Shown here piece after piece: positions 12,111-24,947 of a stretch of DNA of 64,000 nt. Numbering within the stretch: position 1 is the first letter of the stretch; every line of letters begins with the position of its first letter. The notes beneath the pieces were generated by a model. It searched no databases. It was not told the origin of the DNA and saw only the letters and a list, made by a program, of their open reading frames with translations. The stretch is from Absidia repens. Lineage: Eukaryota > Mucoromycota > Mucoromycetes > Mucorales > Cunninghamellaceae. The translations under genes and the position numbers were made by a program. The stretch lies in NCBI GenBank assembly GCA_002105175.1, contig MCGE01000010.1:806001-870000 (forward strand), given 5' to 3'.

Positions 12111-12735
12111 TTTATTTTTTCTCAATTTTTTTACTTTCTTCCTGCACCGCACCATAACCCCTCAGCATAAACTGAGTGTGTATCAAGCATATTACGTAGG
12201 CATGGGGAAGTATGTATTCTGATTTAATGTTGAACCCTAGATACGTGCATGAAATAAGTTTTGGCTCATTATAATTTAATTGAACCTAGCAAATTAAAAA
12301 ATTTTCACCAATTTTATATGGCTGCAATTCGTTCCATAGTTGGTCATCTAATTCACTGTTGAGGATAAGCTAATCTCAAGTATACGCAGCACATCTTTTC
12401 TCTTGTCCATCCAATATCATAGATCGTTTACAAATATTCCCAAACACGCACTCCCCATCATAATCAAACAAAACGTAGTTCAATATATCATCAATGATCA
12501 AGTTTGTTTTTATTCAGTAAATCAAAGCGATTGTTATTATGCAAATGTAAAAGGGGATTGCCGTCATCGAGAAAAAAAAAAAAAAAAAAAAGGGACGGGA
12601 AATAGGTGTGATATAAAATAATATAAACGGAGCTAATATCTAATGAAATGTACAAAGAAATGATGTGTGAAAAAAAAAGCGGGAAGCAATAAAAAGAGAA
12701 TATATGTGACAAGTGTTTCATGGGGGAGATGTAAA

Positions 12736-15700
12736 CTATTGTTGTGCTAGTAATTCTAAAGTAGTTTCTTCAATGCAGTTGTTAATAGTGTCCTGTAAAA
12801 CGTCCAGCTGTGTTCGTTCACCAAGAGTAGTTGCTAAATGTTCTTTGACCTGAGCACGTGTTGTAGAATCCAGATCAGCGTGTGACAAATACGTCCGAAT
12901 TTCCATTTGAAGCAGTTCCACAAAAGTTGATATATTTTCTTGAGATGTATCACTTGCAGTACGCTGATGTTGTATAGACACACTTCGAGAAGCAGGTCGA
13001 TATTGATTTAGTTGTTGTTGTTGCTGTTGCTGCTGTTGCTGCTGTTGCTGCTGTTGCTGTTGTCGCCGTCGTTGCTGTAGATGATGCATGCTACTTGGTG
13101 TACCTCCATCGACGTCGCCTTTGTTGACGTTGGATGTTTGTCGTTGTCTATATGATGCTGCTGTCATTGCGGCAGCTGATCGTTCCGGTATCTTCAGGCC
13201 AACCTTACCATGAATAGCCACACTACGTCCATCGTCATCTTCCGCATAATATCTTGATTCCAATACCGTTTCTGGGTCAAAGCTTAGACACGAGTTCGTA
13301 AAGGAAGTTTGTGAGGCAATGGAGCGTTGATCCGCCGGTATTGGCACCACCGATTCTGCTGAATGTGACCGGTAATGACCTTGCGCGTCGCTTTCATGAG
13401 CGTCGTTGCGATCCCCTGATTTCGATGATATGGTTTCTTTCATAGGTATAAACATGTCTGGAACGCTGCTGTAATAATCATAACCCTGTTGATGTCTGTA
13501 GCTGAAGTTGGATGATTGCGAATGACTTGGTTTGTGTTGCTTAAAGTGTTGTCGTTGATGTCCATGTGGCTGGTGATGATAATGAGTAACTTCTCCCATT
13601 GGATACATGGATGCTGATGATGCCGATGATGAGTCATCGTTGATGATAGCGTGTCCATCGTCAAAAGGATTGTCGTAGGTGTCCGCAAACGGATTTTTTG
13701 TCAAGCTTTCAGTAGGTGATGACATTGATCGTGTATCTGCCAAGCGCAAACGAGGTAATAAATGGTTTTCTTTGTCACCAGTATAACCAGCATTTATATT
13801 GTTACCGAGTCGTTTGTTTCGCATTGTTCCGAACATATCCATCGTTGACGTCACAGGGCGGTATCCACTAGTAGCACCGTAGAAGCTTGCGTATTCATCT
13901 TTGATTTGAGCCAATGGCGGAAGCGAAGGTGTGAGAGTACCATCCATTTGATCCATTGTTGTAGTGAAGTTTGGATTTGATAAGGAATGGCTTTGTCCAA
14001 ATGCAGTGAATCCAGTGAATTTTGCGTCTAGTTCCGCTGCTTCTTCTGTTGCGCGTTCAAACGCCCGCTGTGCTTCAATGCTTTCATATTCACCCAGGTG
14101 CAGCCTAACTACTATATCATGATTCTCTTCGCCACTGTCCTCCAATTTGAATTCATCTTCAATTGTCGCAGTCCCCGGCCGTGGTCCATTTTTGTTGAAG
14201 TATTGTTGTTCCACCCGTCTGGAATATTCATCGTCGACACAGCCATGCAATCGATCACGCCAACGCCAGCCACCTGCAGTAGGCCAAACATCGTACCAAC
14301 TTCCAGCATAATCACTGCACCACACCGCAACTAATGGAAACCAGATTGCAAAAAGAGGCACCGATAAGAGGCAATAAAGAATAAACCATAGCACATACTT
14401 GAATTGCCGTCGAATCAAAAAATACACAATGTGAAGGATAAAAAGAGCGCTAAAGCTTATTGCGATGATATAATACGCCGGACCTTTGAGCATAAAACAC
14501 CGAATGAAGACCCCATAGAGATAGACAATAATCGGCATTGAAAAAATCATATCCAGAATTTTGGTAAACGATAAAAACCAAGCAGCAAATCCGATATGTT
14601 TGGCGGCCCGAGTCATTTCAACTTGAATATGGAAAGCAGCGCGTAAGTTTCGACTTTGTAAAGCCTGTAGTGCCCAATAGTTGGTAGGAATAGTTGAATA
14701 TCCCACAGCGTCGGGTTCAAATCCAAGGTGATGGTGGGGATGAGATCTGAGTAAAACGGTGCCAAAATATTGATCTTCACCAAGCCAAAGGACATTTTTC
14801 ATATGGAGGGTATCAGGCTGCGGAGCAACAAAGCTACGTAAGACGGTTGGATGAATGCAGCAAGGTCGTGTATTTGTATTGGGTGAGAGTGAAAGTTGTG
14901 ATTCCCTTCCAGTGGTGATAGATGGTCTGCTGGATGTCGGTTGGTATGTTGTAGCATCTTTCCGTAATGTTGCAAATGGGTCATCATCATCATCGAATTC
15001 GATTTCGTCACTAACTTTGGGCCACTTGCTACGCATCGATTCCTGAGAGGATGATTGGCTTTTACTGATTCGTTGTCGCATTCTGAGCCGAGGTTTGTTC
15101 CTTGCTTTGGTCTCCAAAAATTCGGTAAGCGAAGGTGATACATTTTCAGTCCACAGCTTGTACATCACCATACCAGCATTGATTGTGAGTACATTTCCCA
15201 GGCACGCCTCGTAAGCCAGTCCAGTAAAAAACGTCATGTATAGCGGGAAGATTTGCAGCATTGTGATAAGGTTTTGTTCAGGATTCGCAGGGCGGACATG
15301 GCCACTAATGGCAAGCATTTTGTGATCCCGTTCTAACCTTGACACCAATTTGTGAACAACATCGCTTTGCACTTGAGTGTCCGCATCAGTCACCATCATG
15401 TACTTGAATCGACGCGGATCTATACCAAGGACGTTGTAACATTGATTGAAGAGTTCATATTCCAAAGGAGTCAATCGATTGGTAGACAAATTCATACACC
15501 GTTCCAAAAAGCCCAGAACCAAGACTAATGAATCCCGCTTGCCGCGATTGCCAGGAGAACGCCCAACACTGATTTCACCAGGGACACCCACTTTCACAAT
15601 GACCATAAAGGGCACCCGATTTCGACCCGTTTCATAAAATCCAGAATAAACCTTGGCAAAATTTAATTTGCGGTGGTGCTGGCCTAGAGAGAGATAACTA

Positions 15701-17219
15701 TGAGGCATTGTTGTTTGAGAAGTGGAGCAACCCAGAGATTCCATCACACAAACGTAGGTGTCTTTCGTATCTTGTGCACTTTGGACCAAACCATCACAGA
15801 CAAACACCAGCATTTTCCTTGAGTCTTCGTAGTTCGTTCTTGCCAGAGAATTCAGAGTATCCTGTATAGTTTCGGCATTTTCGGCATAACAAGGAACAAG
15901 CAGCAAAGTAAGCGGCCAATCACGAGAAGATCCAGTCATAGAGGCTTCAGGATTGGACTTGAAGAGCGAGCGCTGTACCCATTTAAGTCGTGAGAGATTG
16001 GCGAGATTCATTTTGACCAAAAAATAGAAGAGTCCGCACCCCATCGTAGCCCACAAAGCAGGGTTGATACGCCGACATTCCTCCACTTTCCCATCAATTG
16101 TAATCCCGACTTTGAAGAGATCTTGTAAGCATGCGCGATAGGTTTCCGGATCGCTAGTTACGTTGCCTTCATCAAAGTAGGGAGTAATGTCACGACCAAG
16201 CTTGAGATATAACGCAGTAGTCAAATCCAAAGGAAGGAACATGCGGTCGCTGGCAAAGGCCCGAGAATGGATGCCGCTGGCCACCAGTACGATATTGGTT
16301 GCCGATTCAAGATAGGATGTCACGTCCAAAATAGTATTGTCCAAAATAACGAAGCCTTTTCCTGACGTTGTTGCTGTTGGTAAAGTACTGTAATTATACC
16401 GGATGTCTTCGGCGTCATAAACGATATCTATGAGAAGAAAAACAAGGTCAGTCTTATACAAGGTAGGTTATGTAGAGGACGACAATGTGCATGTGTGCGT
16501 GTACTTACTTCCTTTGGTGCCGAGGGACTGTTCTTCAGCTATGTCTTGAGTAGAGTAATAGCAAGGGGCACCGGTAACATTAGGTTGATTCGGTAAAGGA
16601 CAGGTGACAAGTTGGTTGTTTTTGTAAGCATAGCCTTTATCATTTTTCAGCTTGAAGTCGAGCCAATTGTCTGCTTTAGAGACCATACCAAAGTTCGCAA
16701 TACAACGTTGATAAACTTCGCTGGAGTAAGGAGGGTCTTGACCAAAGGAAGTGTTGCGTTGAAGCCCCATAAATGTTGGAAACATGGGAGAGACATCGTA
16801 GCCAGAGTATTGGTTCACTTGTTTCGCCATTTCTGAAGAGGAATCATGCCAATCGATCGCATTGTTTCGAATTGCTGACATGTGTGAGTCTTTGGTGAAG
16901 ATATATTCCTTGTTGACATACTTGTTCCGATCGCAAAAAAGCGTAGAGATGAATTCCAGCCAAAAGCAGAAGAAGCCAGCACAAAATAGAAAGATCACCA
17001 CTAATGTTATCTTTTCGCGCCATTCTTGTCGACGTGCTAAAGTATAAGTATAAATGAAAAGATGATGGTGAGTGAGAATCAATAACAATACATAAGAGTA
17101 GTGTACGTACAATAAGACTTGAGGTGAAAGACATAATGTAAAATAAAGTCAGGTAGGAAGAATGTGCATAGTCGAGCCAATGCAGCCCAAATAATCCTCC
17201 TAGTTGTAGGGACATGCAT
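12736..17219 (-). CDS. Chitin synthase-like protein, division 2 type, degenerate catalytic motif
   Basis: Three exons (17111-17219, 16509-17036, 12736-16427) give 1442 residues. There are two N-terminal membrane segments (about residues 8-31 and 46-65), a motif like the cytochrome-b5-like part of class IV/V enzymes (YNYSTLP..VILDVTSYLES, about 222-255), the glycosyltransferase domain from about 380, a cluster of membrane segments from about 830, a long serine-rich tail with about 17 Gln, and a DEK_C-like C-terminus. VTDADTQV (about 558) and LGEDQYFG (about 760) are present. The usual QRRRW is QSRNL (about 803), and the CLPGCF-type acceptor segment is replaced by GNVLTINAGMVMYK. A plasma-membrane chitin synthase would extend chitin from UDP-GlcNAc; this one may be inactive or have changed. 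Start ATG at 17219 is the only in-frame one; similarity just upstream (KPRHPSR) leaves a missed first exon possible. Confidence 0.8.
13014..13065 (+). repeat. CAG/CTG trinucleotide repeat encoding poly-Gln
   Basis: Run of TTG/CTG units on the plus strand that codes for a stretch of about 17 Gln in the C-terminal tail of the chitin synthase-like protein. Mixed CAA and CAG codons interrupt it. Confidence 0.8.
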
Positions 17220-17799
17220 ACGAGATGGATGACGAGGTTTTATGTGCACCAGAAACAGATTGTGTAAGGAGCCATAGATAAAGGAAAAAGTAGAAGGAAG
17301 CAAAAAAAAAACAATCAATAAAACAAGGACCTGCTTAATTTTTCTGAATCAAATATTTTATTGTCCGCTCCTTGAAAATATGCAAGGAGAAAGATAAAAA
17401 AAAAGTGTAGGGATATTGTTACAAGGATAAAGAATGGGTGATGAATATGATATGTACGGTGTAAAGGGGAGGAATAAGGAATAATATATAATACTACTAA
17501 TAAATGATAAATGATAAATAAATAATAATAATAATAAATATTGCATGAATAACAAACAAAATATAATAATAATAGATAAGATATGATAATACGACTAAAA
17601 AAAAAAAAATTCATATAAAAAAGAGTAGAGATATATAATAGGAAGGAGAGGAAAGTGCGAAAAAGAAAGGGAAAAACGATAGACAAAATAGATTGGTTAA
17701 AATAAAAAATTGCTGGTAAGTAGAGTACTTGATTGTTTTGCCATACTATAAGATGCTTCCGAAGAGTGTGTATGTAAAAGGGAGAGTGTGTCACAAGTA
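17220..17799. other. Intergenic between chitin synthase-like gene and cyclin
   Basis: 5' flank of the chitin synthase-like gene joined to the 3' flank of the cyclin gene. Very AT-rich, with an AATAAT/TAATAAA microsatellite-like stretch at about 17490-17560. A polyadenylation-type AATAAA lies on the minus strand near 17355. Nothing else seen. Confidence 0.5.
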
Positions 17800-19201
17800 T
17801 CATTGTTTCAAAGGTCTAGTCGGTTGATTGATATAATAGGTGTTATCCAGTTTCCTTTTTTTAGGCGAGATCGGCTTCCATAACTGGGATCTAATGGGAG
17901 AGATTTGAGTTGGTGTTTGTAATGGTGATGAATGATTGGAGCTTGGCAGGGAGGTGGTGTGGGTGGAGGAGACGGTCAATACGGGCACGGGCGTTGAAGA
18001 AGGTGATAGAGTATCAGATGATGTGTGTTGCCGTTTTCGTTTCATAGTAGGTTCATAATAATGTTGATGATGACCAAACTGCTGCTGGTGACATGAAAGA
18101 GGGTGGTATTGATAATGATGATAAGAAGGATGAAGAGACGGAGGTAATGGGAAGACGGAGGTAGGAGGAGTGATTGATGCAGGCGATGACATCGATGATG
18201 ATGATGAGTATGATAAAGGCGATGATGATGATGATGACGATAATGATGTTGAAGGGGATGGGGAAGAAGATGGTGAAGAAGATGATGGAGCAGAAGTGAA
18301 TGGTGGTAATGAAGACGACGAGGGTCGTACTGAAGAATTGAAATTGTGAGGCAAAAGTATCAAAGGATGTTGTTGGGTTTTCGCTTCCACATGCATATGT
18401 AACAAATGGTGCCACTGTTCAAATGTCGGTTGAGAAATATAAAGACGATAGTCCACCATATTTAAAAAGATTCTTTCAGAAGCGTTGATTTCTGCAACAG
18501 GCAGTCCAGCGATTTTAGCCCAAGCTGAATTTCGATAGGTCTTGTCTTGCACGAATTTTGATGCCACTACCAAGCTAGCCAAAAACATTCGTCGACCACA
18601 ACTAATGTAAGCGCCTTCCCATTTGTCTTGTTGAGTTTGCTGTAAATGCGCCGTGATCGCTGGTCGACATCTGAAGAGATAAAAGAGCGCTGTTTGAAGC
18701 GTCGAGTAAGTGGTACGTGATCGTTTCAAAACCTCTTGAATAAAGGTACGTAAAGGAACAACGGCAGCAGGTTGTTGACGAGTAGTAGAGTTGCTAAAAG
18801 TCCACATCGTTTCAATCACAAGGGCATTGGTGTCTATAAAAATATAAATTGAGTTGAGTTTCGGGCCATGAAAAAATAGAATCATCGCCATTACATACTA
18901 TAAATAAATTGAGCATCTTACCTACTAGAGCTTCAACGTAAGCCAAACGATTATTCAAAGTGCTATCTTTTGTATTGGTGCTAGTGCGACGTCCAGCATA
19001 AGGCAAGGTCTGGTGAGCTGACAGCATGGTACGAAGAGCATACATTTCAGGATCAGGTAATTGGGCAGGATCAGGTAATTGAGCAGAATCAGTAAACTGT
19101 ACACTTGATAATGATTTTGTTACGGGGGCTAGTGGTTGTTGGTAGTATCGATGTAAAGTAGATGCATAGTGTTGATCTGTTGTTGGGAGTAGAGAAGTCA
19201 T
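17800..19201 (-). CDS. Pho85-type (PCL-like) cyclin
   Basis: Two exons (18922-19201 and 17800-18833) give 437 residues. The cyclin fold is in about residues 95-240: a PLRTFIQEVLKRSRTTYSTL helix, a YLFRC segment, then RRMFLASLVVASKFVQDKTY, AWAKIAGLP, EINASERIFLNMVDYRLYIS. The MFLASLVVASKF.QD and NA.ER.FL segments are the hallmark of the PCL group, which binds Pho85/CDK5-like kinases in morphogenesis, glycogen and phosphate control. The C-terminal half is a serine/proline-rich low-complexity region with a short basic stretch (PKKRKL) near the end that could be a nuclear signal. ATG at 19201 begins MTSLLP. Which PCL subtype this is cannot be told. Confidence 0.78.
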
Positions 19202-21364
19202 CAATAATAAAGTGAGAGTGAAAAAGGGAATGAAGATAGATACAAAAAACAGTGAGACAAATACACAGCAAGTAATAAACTAGATGCACCACGAGTAAAC
19301 GTAAAGCAAGTACAAGAGGAGGGATGAAAAGAAGATGAAGGAAAGAAAAATAAAAGGAATAGAATCCTCTTTAGGGGAGGGAGGAAAAGGAGAAAGAGGT
19401 GAGAGAGTAAAAAAAGAATGAACGAGAGGAGGAAAAAGGGGCGCGACGGGGTTTTAAATTTAAACAATGATGTTAGTTGAGCTTGCATCTCGAAAAAGGC
19501 AATTGGACCATATTCTTTATATTTAGCATACGACGTTTCACACCGCCAAATCATCATCTGGTCTCCATATGAGGCATCTCACCTTGTGTTGGCGAATTTT
19601 CATCTCGTGTTTTATTTGGTAACAGAATACACATATAAAAAAAAAACCATATCGTAAAAAATCAAAATAAAATAAAACTGTGATATAATGCACCAAAACA
19701 ATAATAACGAAATGATAAAGAGAATAACAAATATGATTATGATAACTAAATAAACAAATTGGTACATATCCAAACTGTATCATGGAGAAAAAAAAAGATG
19801 CTTATCTTTTTTGTAAACGCCATTACATATCACGCCTACAACTCACATGATGACCATAGTCACCTCGGCGCTTACGTTCACCTCCGCGATCAGCATACCC
19901 ATTTCCTCTTTAACCACTTGCTCTAATATATTCATGGAATTTCAAGTGCACTACTGTATTTGGGTTGACTTTGAAAGTTACTTGACTTATAGCTTTCTAC
20001 AATGAATTATAAACAAGGAGCAAGCGGTAAGCTGATCAATGAAATCCTATCTTTTGTTCCTCTCTCACCTATTATATATCTAATCACTCTACTTCATGGG
20101 AAGAAAGGGGAGAAATTAGACCCTGTTGACCCATTGCCCCTTCCCCCTTTATCAAGGACTGCATCACTTCAGCCGCCCCTTCCAGCATTTAATCCGCTAA
20201 ACCTGACTACATAAAACTGTGAAAAAAAAGAGTAATCAGGTTCAGCCATTTGAGTTTGTCTAATATGTCGTGCATGTGTGATTTCCGTTCAGCTTTAATG
20301 CAATAAGTTGAACGTTATTACCCATCAATTTTATCAAAATATTTAATCGCCGCATCTCCAGAAGGAGGATCATTATATGCCAAGGTACGATAGCTAAATG
20401 TACAATATAAAATAAAAAGAAATTATTCAGGGACTGAGTTCATTTACTTGATTAAGAAGTCTAATGAAGGCTCATTATCGAGGCATATTCGGTAACAAGA
20501 TGCATGCTTCACTGACGAGCTAGGGGCGAAAAACAAGAAATTTCCCGACTCTTTTTCAGAAATGATGGGGCTCATATAAAAAACACAACCCGTTTCGCAC
20601 TGAAAATGGTCCACAATATATCTATAATACATGTTTTAGGTACTAGTATAAATTTGAGATAAAAAAAAATTGAGCTGTGCTTTGTTGGAAAGTTAAAAAT
20701 CGGACACTTTCCGTCCAAAATAAAATTTGGGGAATCCATTTTAGGTAATGTCAACAAGGACTATATATTTCTTACCCTCTCTTTTTGTGACTTTTTCTAA
20801 TGTGGTTGATGTATTGTACCTGCTTCCATAGTATTATGCCACAGTGTCGTTACCATTGGGAATTGATTAAAATACATACTTTCACCTCCAAGCACATTAC
20901 CTTTTTGGTATGACACGCCATATATGTATGTATATATATGTATATATCATACCTTTTTCAATTTTCCACAAATACAGTATTTATTGTAGAAACAGCGGTG
21001 CTTCCAATTTACATTAAACATCACTTGACATATATCTTCTACGCCGTTTGATACTGCGTATTTCGTTTTTGCACGTAATTGGATAATGATATAAGATACA
21101 AATGCTAGACAGAATGCCTAAGAATGGCGTTCATGTTGTCTGTAATTTGCAATCCTTTTTTTTTTTTTTTTTTTTTGTGTGTGGTTATCATATGTCTAGT
21201 CGTCATGGTATTACTTGTTTTTAACTCGGTGAATGGACCTGATGATTTTGTCTGTCAAACATTGGTTACTTTAAACCCCGCCCCTGATCATTTTCTTTTG
21301 TCCTTTTTTTTTTTTTTTTTTTTTTTTGTTCCAGCCTTTCACTCTTTACATACTATAACTACAA
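19202..21364. other. Long intergenic region, no gene seen
   Basis: About 2.1 kb between the divergent cyclin and orphan genes. It holds T and A runs (for example 21157-21176 and 21306-21327), a short (TA/TG) stretch at 20925-20950, and a degenerate TTTAAAACCCCG-like site near 19445-19457 upstream of the cyclin. Short reading frames lack splice support and compositional signal. Confidence 0.45.
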
Positions 21365-22904
21365 ATGGAATCATTTATGACAATTTTGCCACCCTATGTA
21401 CACCAATATATCGACAAATATCCACCCACTGAATGCTTTAACGTTCTGAAAGATCTTATTTGTTTTGCTGTTCTTTATTCCAATGACCGGGAGCGTATCA
21501 ATTATTTGTCACTTGAATTACTGCAAAAAGGTGCAGATGGCGCTGTGACTCACAAACCGTACATCTCTTCTGGATCAGCTTTATCAACATTATCCGCCTC
21601 AGCACCATCCACAAATGTAACATCACCACATTATCTCTCTCCTGTTTCTGTCACCAAAGCCATTCCTTTCACCGTACAACAGCAACACAGCTCAGAACAA
21701 TTAGACTTTGAATGCAGCACTATTTTAGAAGAACAGGGCGTTCTTGATAGCCGACATATGGCAGGGGTTGACATGGATCATATACTCTCGCCAAACTCAG
21801 TCCCAGCAACCCACTCAACAACAGCGGACGCTGGTAGAAAATCGACGATGCCTTACACCTTCCCTGAATGGTGGGCCCACCCTGACTCTGGTAGCAACGA
21901 TGGATTGAACGACTATGCGGGCAAGAACATCGCTCGATTTGAATCACCAATATCATCAAATGAACAGAAAGTCTCCGATGATACACCAAAACAACTGACT
22001 ACAACACAAAAAATGAACATTACCAACTGGATACCAAGTAAGCTTTGACTAGTCATATACAAGAAAGGTGGAGATGGTGATCAGCAGATTTATTCACTAT
22101 TAGCGTTTTCATTTTTCAGTTGACTTCAATGAAAATACCAAATCAAATAGGAACCAAACCGCAACAAGACCGACAAGGTAAGACTTCATGAAGGATTAGG
22201 AACGCGCATATTATAACACTTGTTTTTATCGCTGTTAGTCTATACAACCCCACCATTCCTGATTTGCGATCTTATTTGGGTAAAACTGAACAAACGAACA
22301 CCAAGAAACCACAAGCACCGCAAACAAATGAATCCGCCAAGGTATCAAGACAGATGACAGGTAAGGCATACTCAACTATGACCTCCTACCCAACGTACCT
22401 GATTATTTATTTATTTATTTATTTATAGTACCTGCACCACCTCTTCCTGGTGACTCTTCCGGTACCACAATAGCACCTGCCTTATCGAAACCGACGCAAC
22501 AATTAAAACAGAGCGTATCCAGCAGTCGCCTACCACCCCGTGTACTCACCAAAAGCATTTCGACCAAGACGACAACATCATCAGCAGCCAACCAAAGCAA
22601 TAAGGCAACAGTCGCATCCGTTCCGCTTTCTCGATCCAGCTCTACTCGTTCCACAGCATCTTCTTCAACCACCACGTCTTCTAAAGCCTACCGCCCAGGA
22701 CAAACAGCCACAGTGCGTGCACGAGCAGAACAAGCCAAACAACGTCAGCTTCAATTGGAGGAAGAGAAACGGAAACAGGCCGCGGGTACATTATCATCGC
22801 GCACCAGTTTACGACTCAGACAACATGCGGCTTCTGGAATCGATTGGGAATCCATCAAAAAGGATCGACGAAAAACAATGCCTGCTGCTGGTTTTAATAA
22901 CTAG
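21365..22904 (+). CDS. Conserved-looking orphan protein, unrecognised
   Basis: Four exons (21365-22037, 22120-22177, 22239-22360, 22429-22904) join to 442 residues with canonical splice sites. I do not recognise the family. The first about 55 residues (YVHQYIDKYPPTECFNVLKD then NDRERINYLSLELL) look like a small helical module. The middle is Ser/Thr/Pro/Gln-rich and probably disordered. The C-terminal about 70 residues form a charged helix rich in Arg, Glu and Gln (RARAEQAKQRQLQLEEEKRK) and end in WESIKKDRRKTMPAAG. No membrane segment or signal peptide. It is preceded by a poly-T tract and followed by a degenerate tandem repeat in its 3' flank. It could be a cytoskeletal or adaptor protein; this is not established. 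Confidence 0.7.
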
Positions 22905-22914
22905 TTTGTAGCTT

Positions 22915-23045
22915 TGATTTTATTATTAGACCCTAGTTATACTTTTATTATTAGCCTTATTTATACCTTTCTTATTAGACCTAGTTACATTTTTATTATT
23001 AGTGTTCATTATATTATTAGCCATAGTTGTATTTTTATTACTTTG
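22915..23045 (+). repeat. Imperfect tandem repeat in 3' flank
   Basis: Four to five imperfect units of about 22-27 nt built on TTATTATTAG(A/C)CCTAGTTATA, directly after the stop of the orphan gene at 22904 and so probably in its 3' UTR. Confidence 0.6.
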
Positions 23046-23504
23046 TATTTTTTATTTTATAAAATGTATCCACTTATTTAATAATAAACATTACTTTTTC
23101 TTGACCTTGTAAAACATGAGGGTGAAAAATGTCTGCGAAATGATGAGCGTGGGGAGAGAGGCAGGTAATCATTAGAAGTGGGATTTCGTCTGGAATATTT
23201 GTATGATACGTTATATTGTGGGTGGATCCAATATATGTAATCAATAAAATAAAATAGAGCAATTTGGTCAACAATATTATTCAAAAAAGGTGTGTATTAT
23301 GTAGTTCAGCGGGAACGTAAAAAAGTTGGGCCTTCTGGAAAATGCTAATGATACGTTTTTCACTTGACACTAAAACTTTGAGACATGTGGTATAACAATA
23401 AAACTACGTGGTTGGAATTTTTTTTTTTTATAATAGAAAAAGTGTCAGGCATTGAAGCTGGTTACGACTGGTTGATGGGTCCAGAAATTGCACTAAGGCT
23501 TTTG

Positions 23505-24530
23505 CAATTCAAATCCCGCCCACGTGAATTTCCGTTTACTTCCAATTTTCTTATTCTTCTTCTTCTTCTTCTTTTTTAATTCCTTCATCATCCAACTTCT
23601 TTTAAATTATGTTGAACTTATAATAGTGTCAGGACTAGTTTAGAAGGGGGGGGTTCAGAACAGGGATGACAAGATGCATGGGGATCCCCTTTCGTTTTGG
23701 ATTCAGGATTTGGAACCACCATTAGTTGGCTCTTTGCAGTCTTCATTAGCTTAGTTTAGTATTGGCTTCTCACAGCTTATATCTATATTCAAATAAATAT
23801 ATCTCTTTTTACATACTTCAATTAAAATGTTCAAACCGTCTCGTACATGTCTTATACAAGAGATCTCCACTTGAACCTTTTTCCCTTTACATTAATGTTG
23901 ACAGTTGTTGTGCATCAATAACAGATATCCGCAGATTTTCCTTTAGTCTTTCTCATGGCATATACATTATATGGTTCCTGTTTTACAGTCATCTAATGAT
24001 ATCAGTATTGAACATTCTCTAAATCCCACATTAGCCTACCTCACGTTCCCTCCAATATATCCTTAAACCCGTTGTTCCATTGAACAATTCACCTTGAGTT
24101 TTTGAAATCTATAAATATGCTTCAATAAAATATGCATTTTTATTGGCAATCGTCTGACATATCGTATAATAAACACCATCTCTATTTTAGCTGTTTTGTG
24201 AACATCCTACTAAACATTTGCTGCCTTGTTCAACCACTATTACTACTCTTCCCTAAGTGCAGTAGGAACTTGTTAGCAGTCTTAGATCACTTTTACTACT
24301 TAAGATAGTCATATTCTTGCTCGATCAGCCATATAATTGAATCTAGGTCATGATGTCCATATAACCATTATAAACGATTTTGTATTGCTTTTCCAACTTA
24401 TCTATGACTACTTGCCCCTTATCCCCTCACTCTCACCAGAGACGCAGTCGCTGGTTGACAGTTCAAGGTCATTTAATTTTAAATCATTTCACTGTTTTCG
24501 CTATATCTATCATTCATATCAATCCACCTA
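23505..24530 (+). repeat. Dispersed repeat R, copy 3 (5' box, core and 3' arm)
   Basis: One of the two most complete copies. The 5' box TTCAAATCCCGCCCACGTGA lies at about 23510-23530, followed by a CTT-rich tract. The core starts with GTGTCAGGACTAGTTTAGA at 23626; GATGCATGGGGATCCCC replaces the usual GGGGAAACCC but stays self-complementary. A TTAGTTTAGTATTGGCT block and AAATAAATATATCTCTTTTTAC near 23790 end the core. The 3' arm continues with blocks shared with copies 2, 6 and 7, including a second AATAAAATATG near 24125 and a TTGACAG..TCA block near 24455-24475. No coding frame spans it. Confidence 0.82.
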
Positions 24531-24589
24531 GACCATGCCGCCATGGCAGCCTCCGCAAGACGGGACATATTGTATATATTCCGAGAAGA

Positions 24590-24700
24590 GAGCCTAATAC
24601 CATCCCATCACAACCCACATTTCAACCCTCCCCCCCCGCCCTCATTTTCATCTGATACCGAGTAGATCATGTTTTTGGAAGTGTGGAGGTTTCAGTATAC
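24590..24700 (+). repeat. Dispersed repeat RB, copy B
   Basis: Same block order as copy A: CTAATACCATCCCATCACAA, a C-rich run, TCTGATACCGAGTAGATC and TTTTTGGAAG. It adjoins the distal end of R copy 3. Confidence 0.65.
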
Positions 24701-24947
24701 AAAATAGTTCTGAAGTTTTATTACAAAAAAAAAAAAAAAAAGTGATCTTCCAAAAAAGCGGCATAATGAGACAATATCAAACAACAAAATATGCAAAAGT
24801 ATGTGAATGGTAGGGCAATAGATGAATGATAAATAGTGAATATACAAAGAAAGTACGAAGGGAGGAGGAGATAATAAACTAACTAATAAAAGGAATATAA
24901 TCTATTAAGAGTACAAAAAGAAGAAAAAAGAAGAATAAAAAAGTTCA

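Larger units (their letters stand above)
11032..12735. other. Intergenic, largely repeat-derived
   Basis: Contains R copy 2 on the minus strand and RB copy A, listed separately. 11035-11250 is the upstream flank of INTS5, with a C-rich patch near 11130-11165. The right 600 bp is AT-rich with A runs and holds the 3' flank of the chitin synthase-like gene. No coding region seen. Confidence 0.55.
22905..24947. other. Intergenic region dominated by repeats
   Basis: After the 3' flank of the orphan gene (tandem repeat and AATAAT-type signals near 23080) this is almost entirely R copy 3 and RB copy B. 24720-24947 is AT-rich 3' flank of the mL38 gene. No gene seen. Confidence 0.55.

Noticed and set aside
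23510..23530. tRNA or tRNA-derived SINE at the R repeat start
   Set aside because: TTCAAATCC resembles a B-box, but no A-box at the right spacing and no cloverleaf could be drawn; kept only as an alternative for the box.
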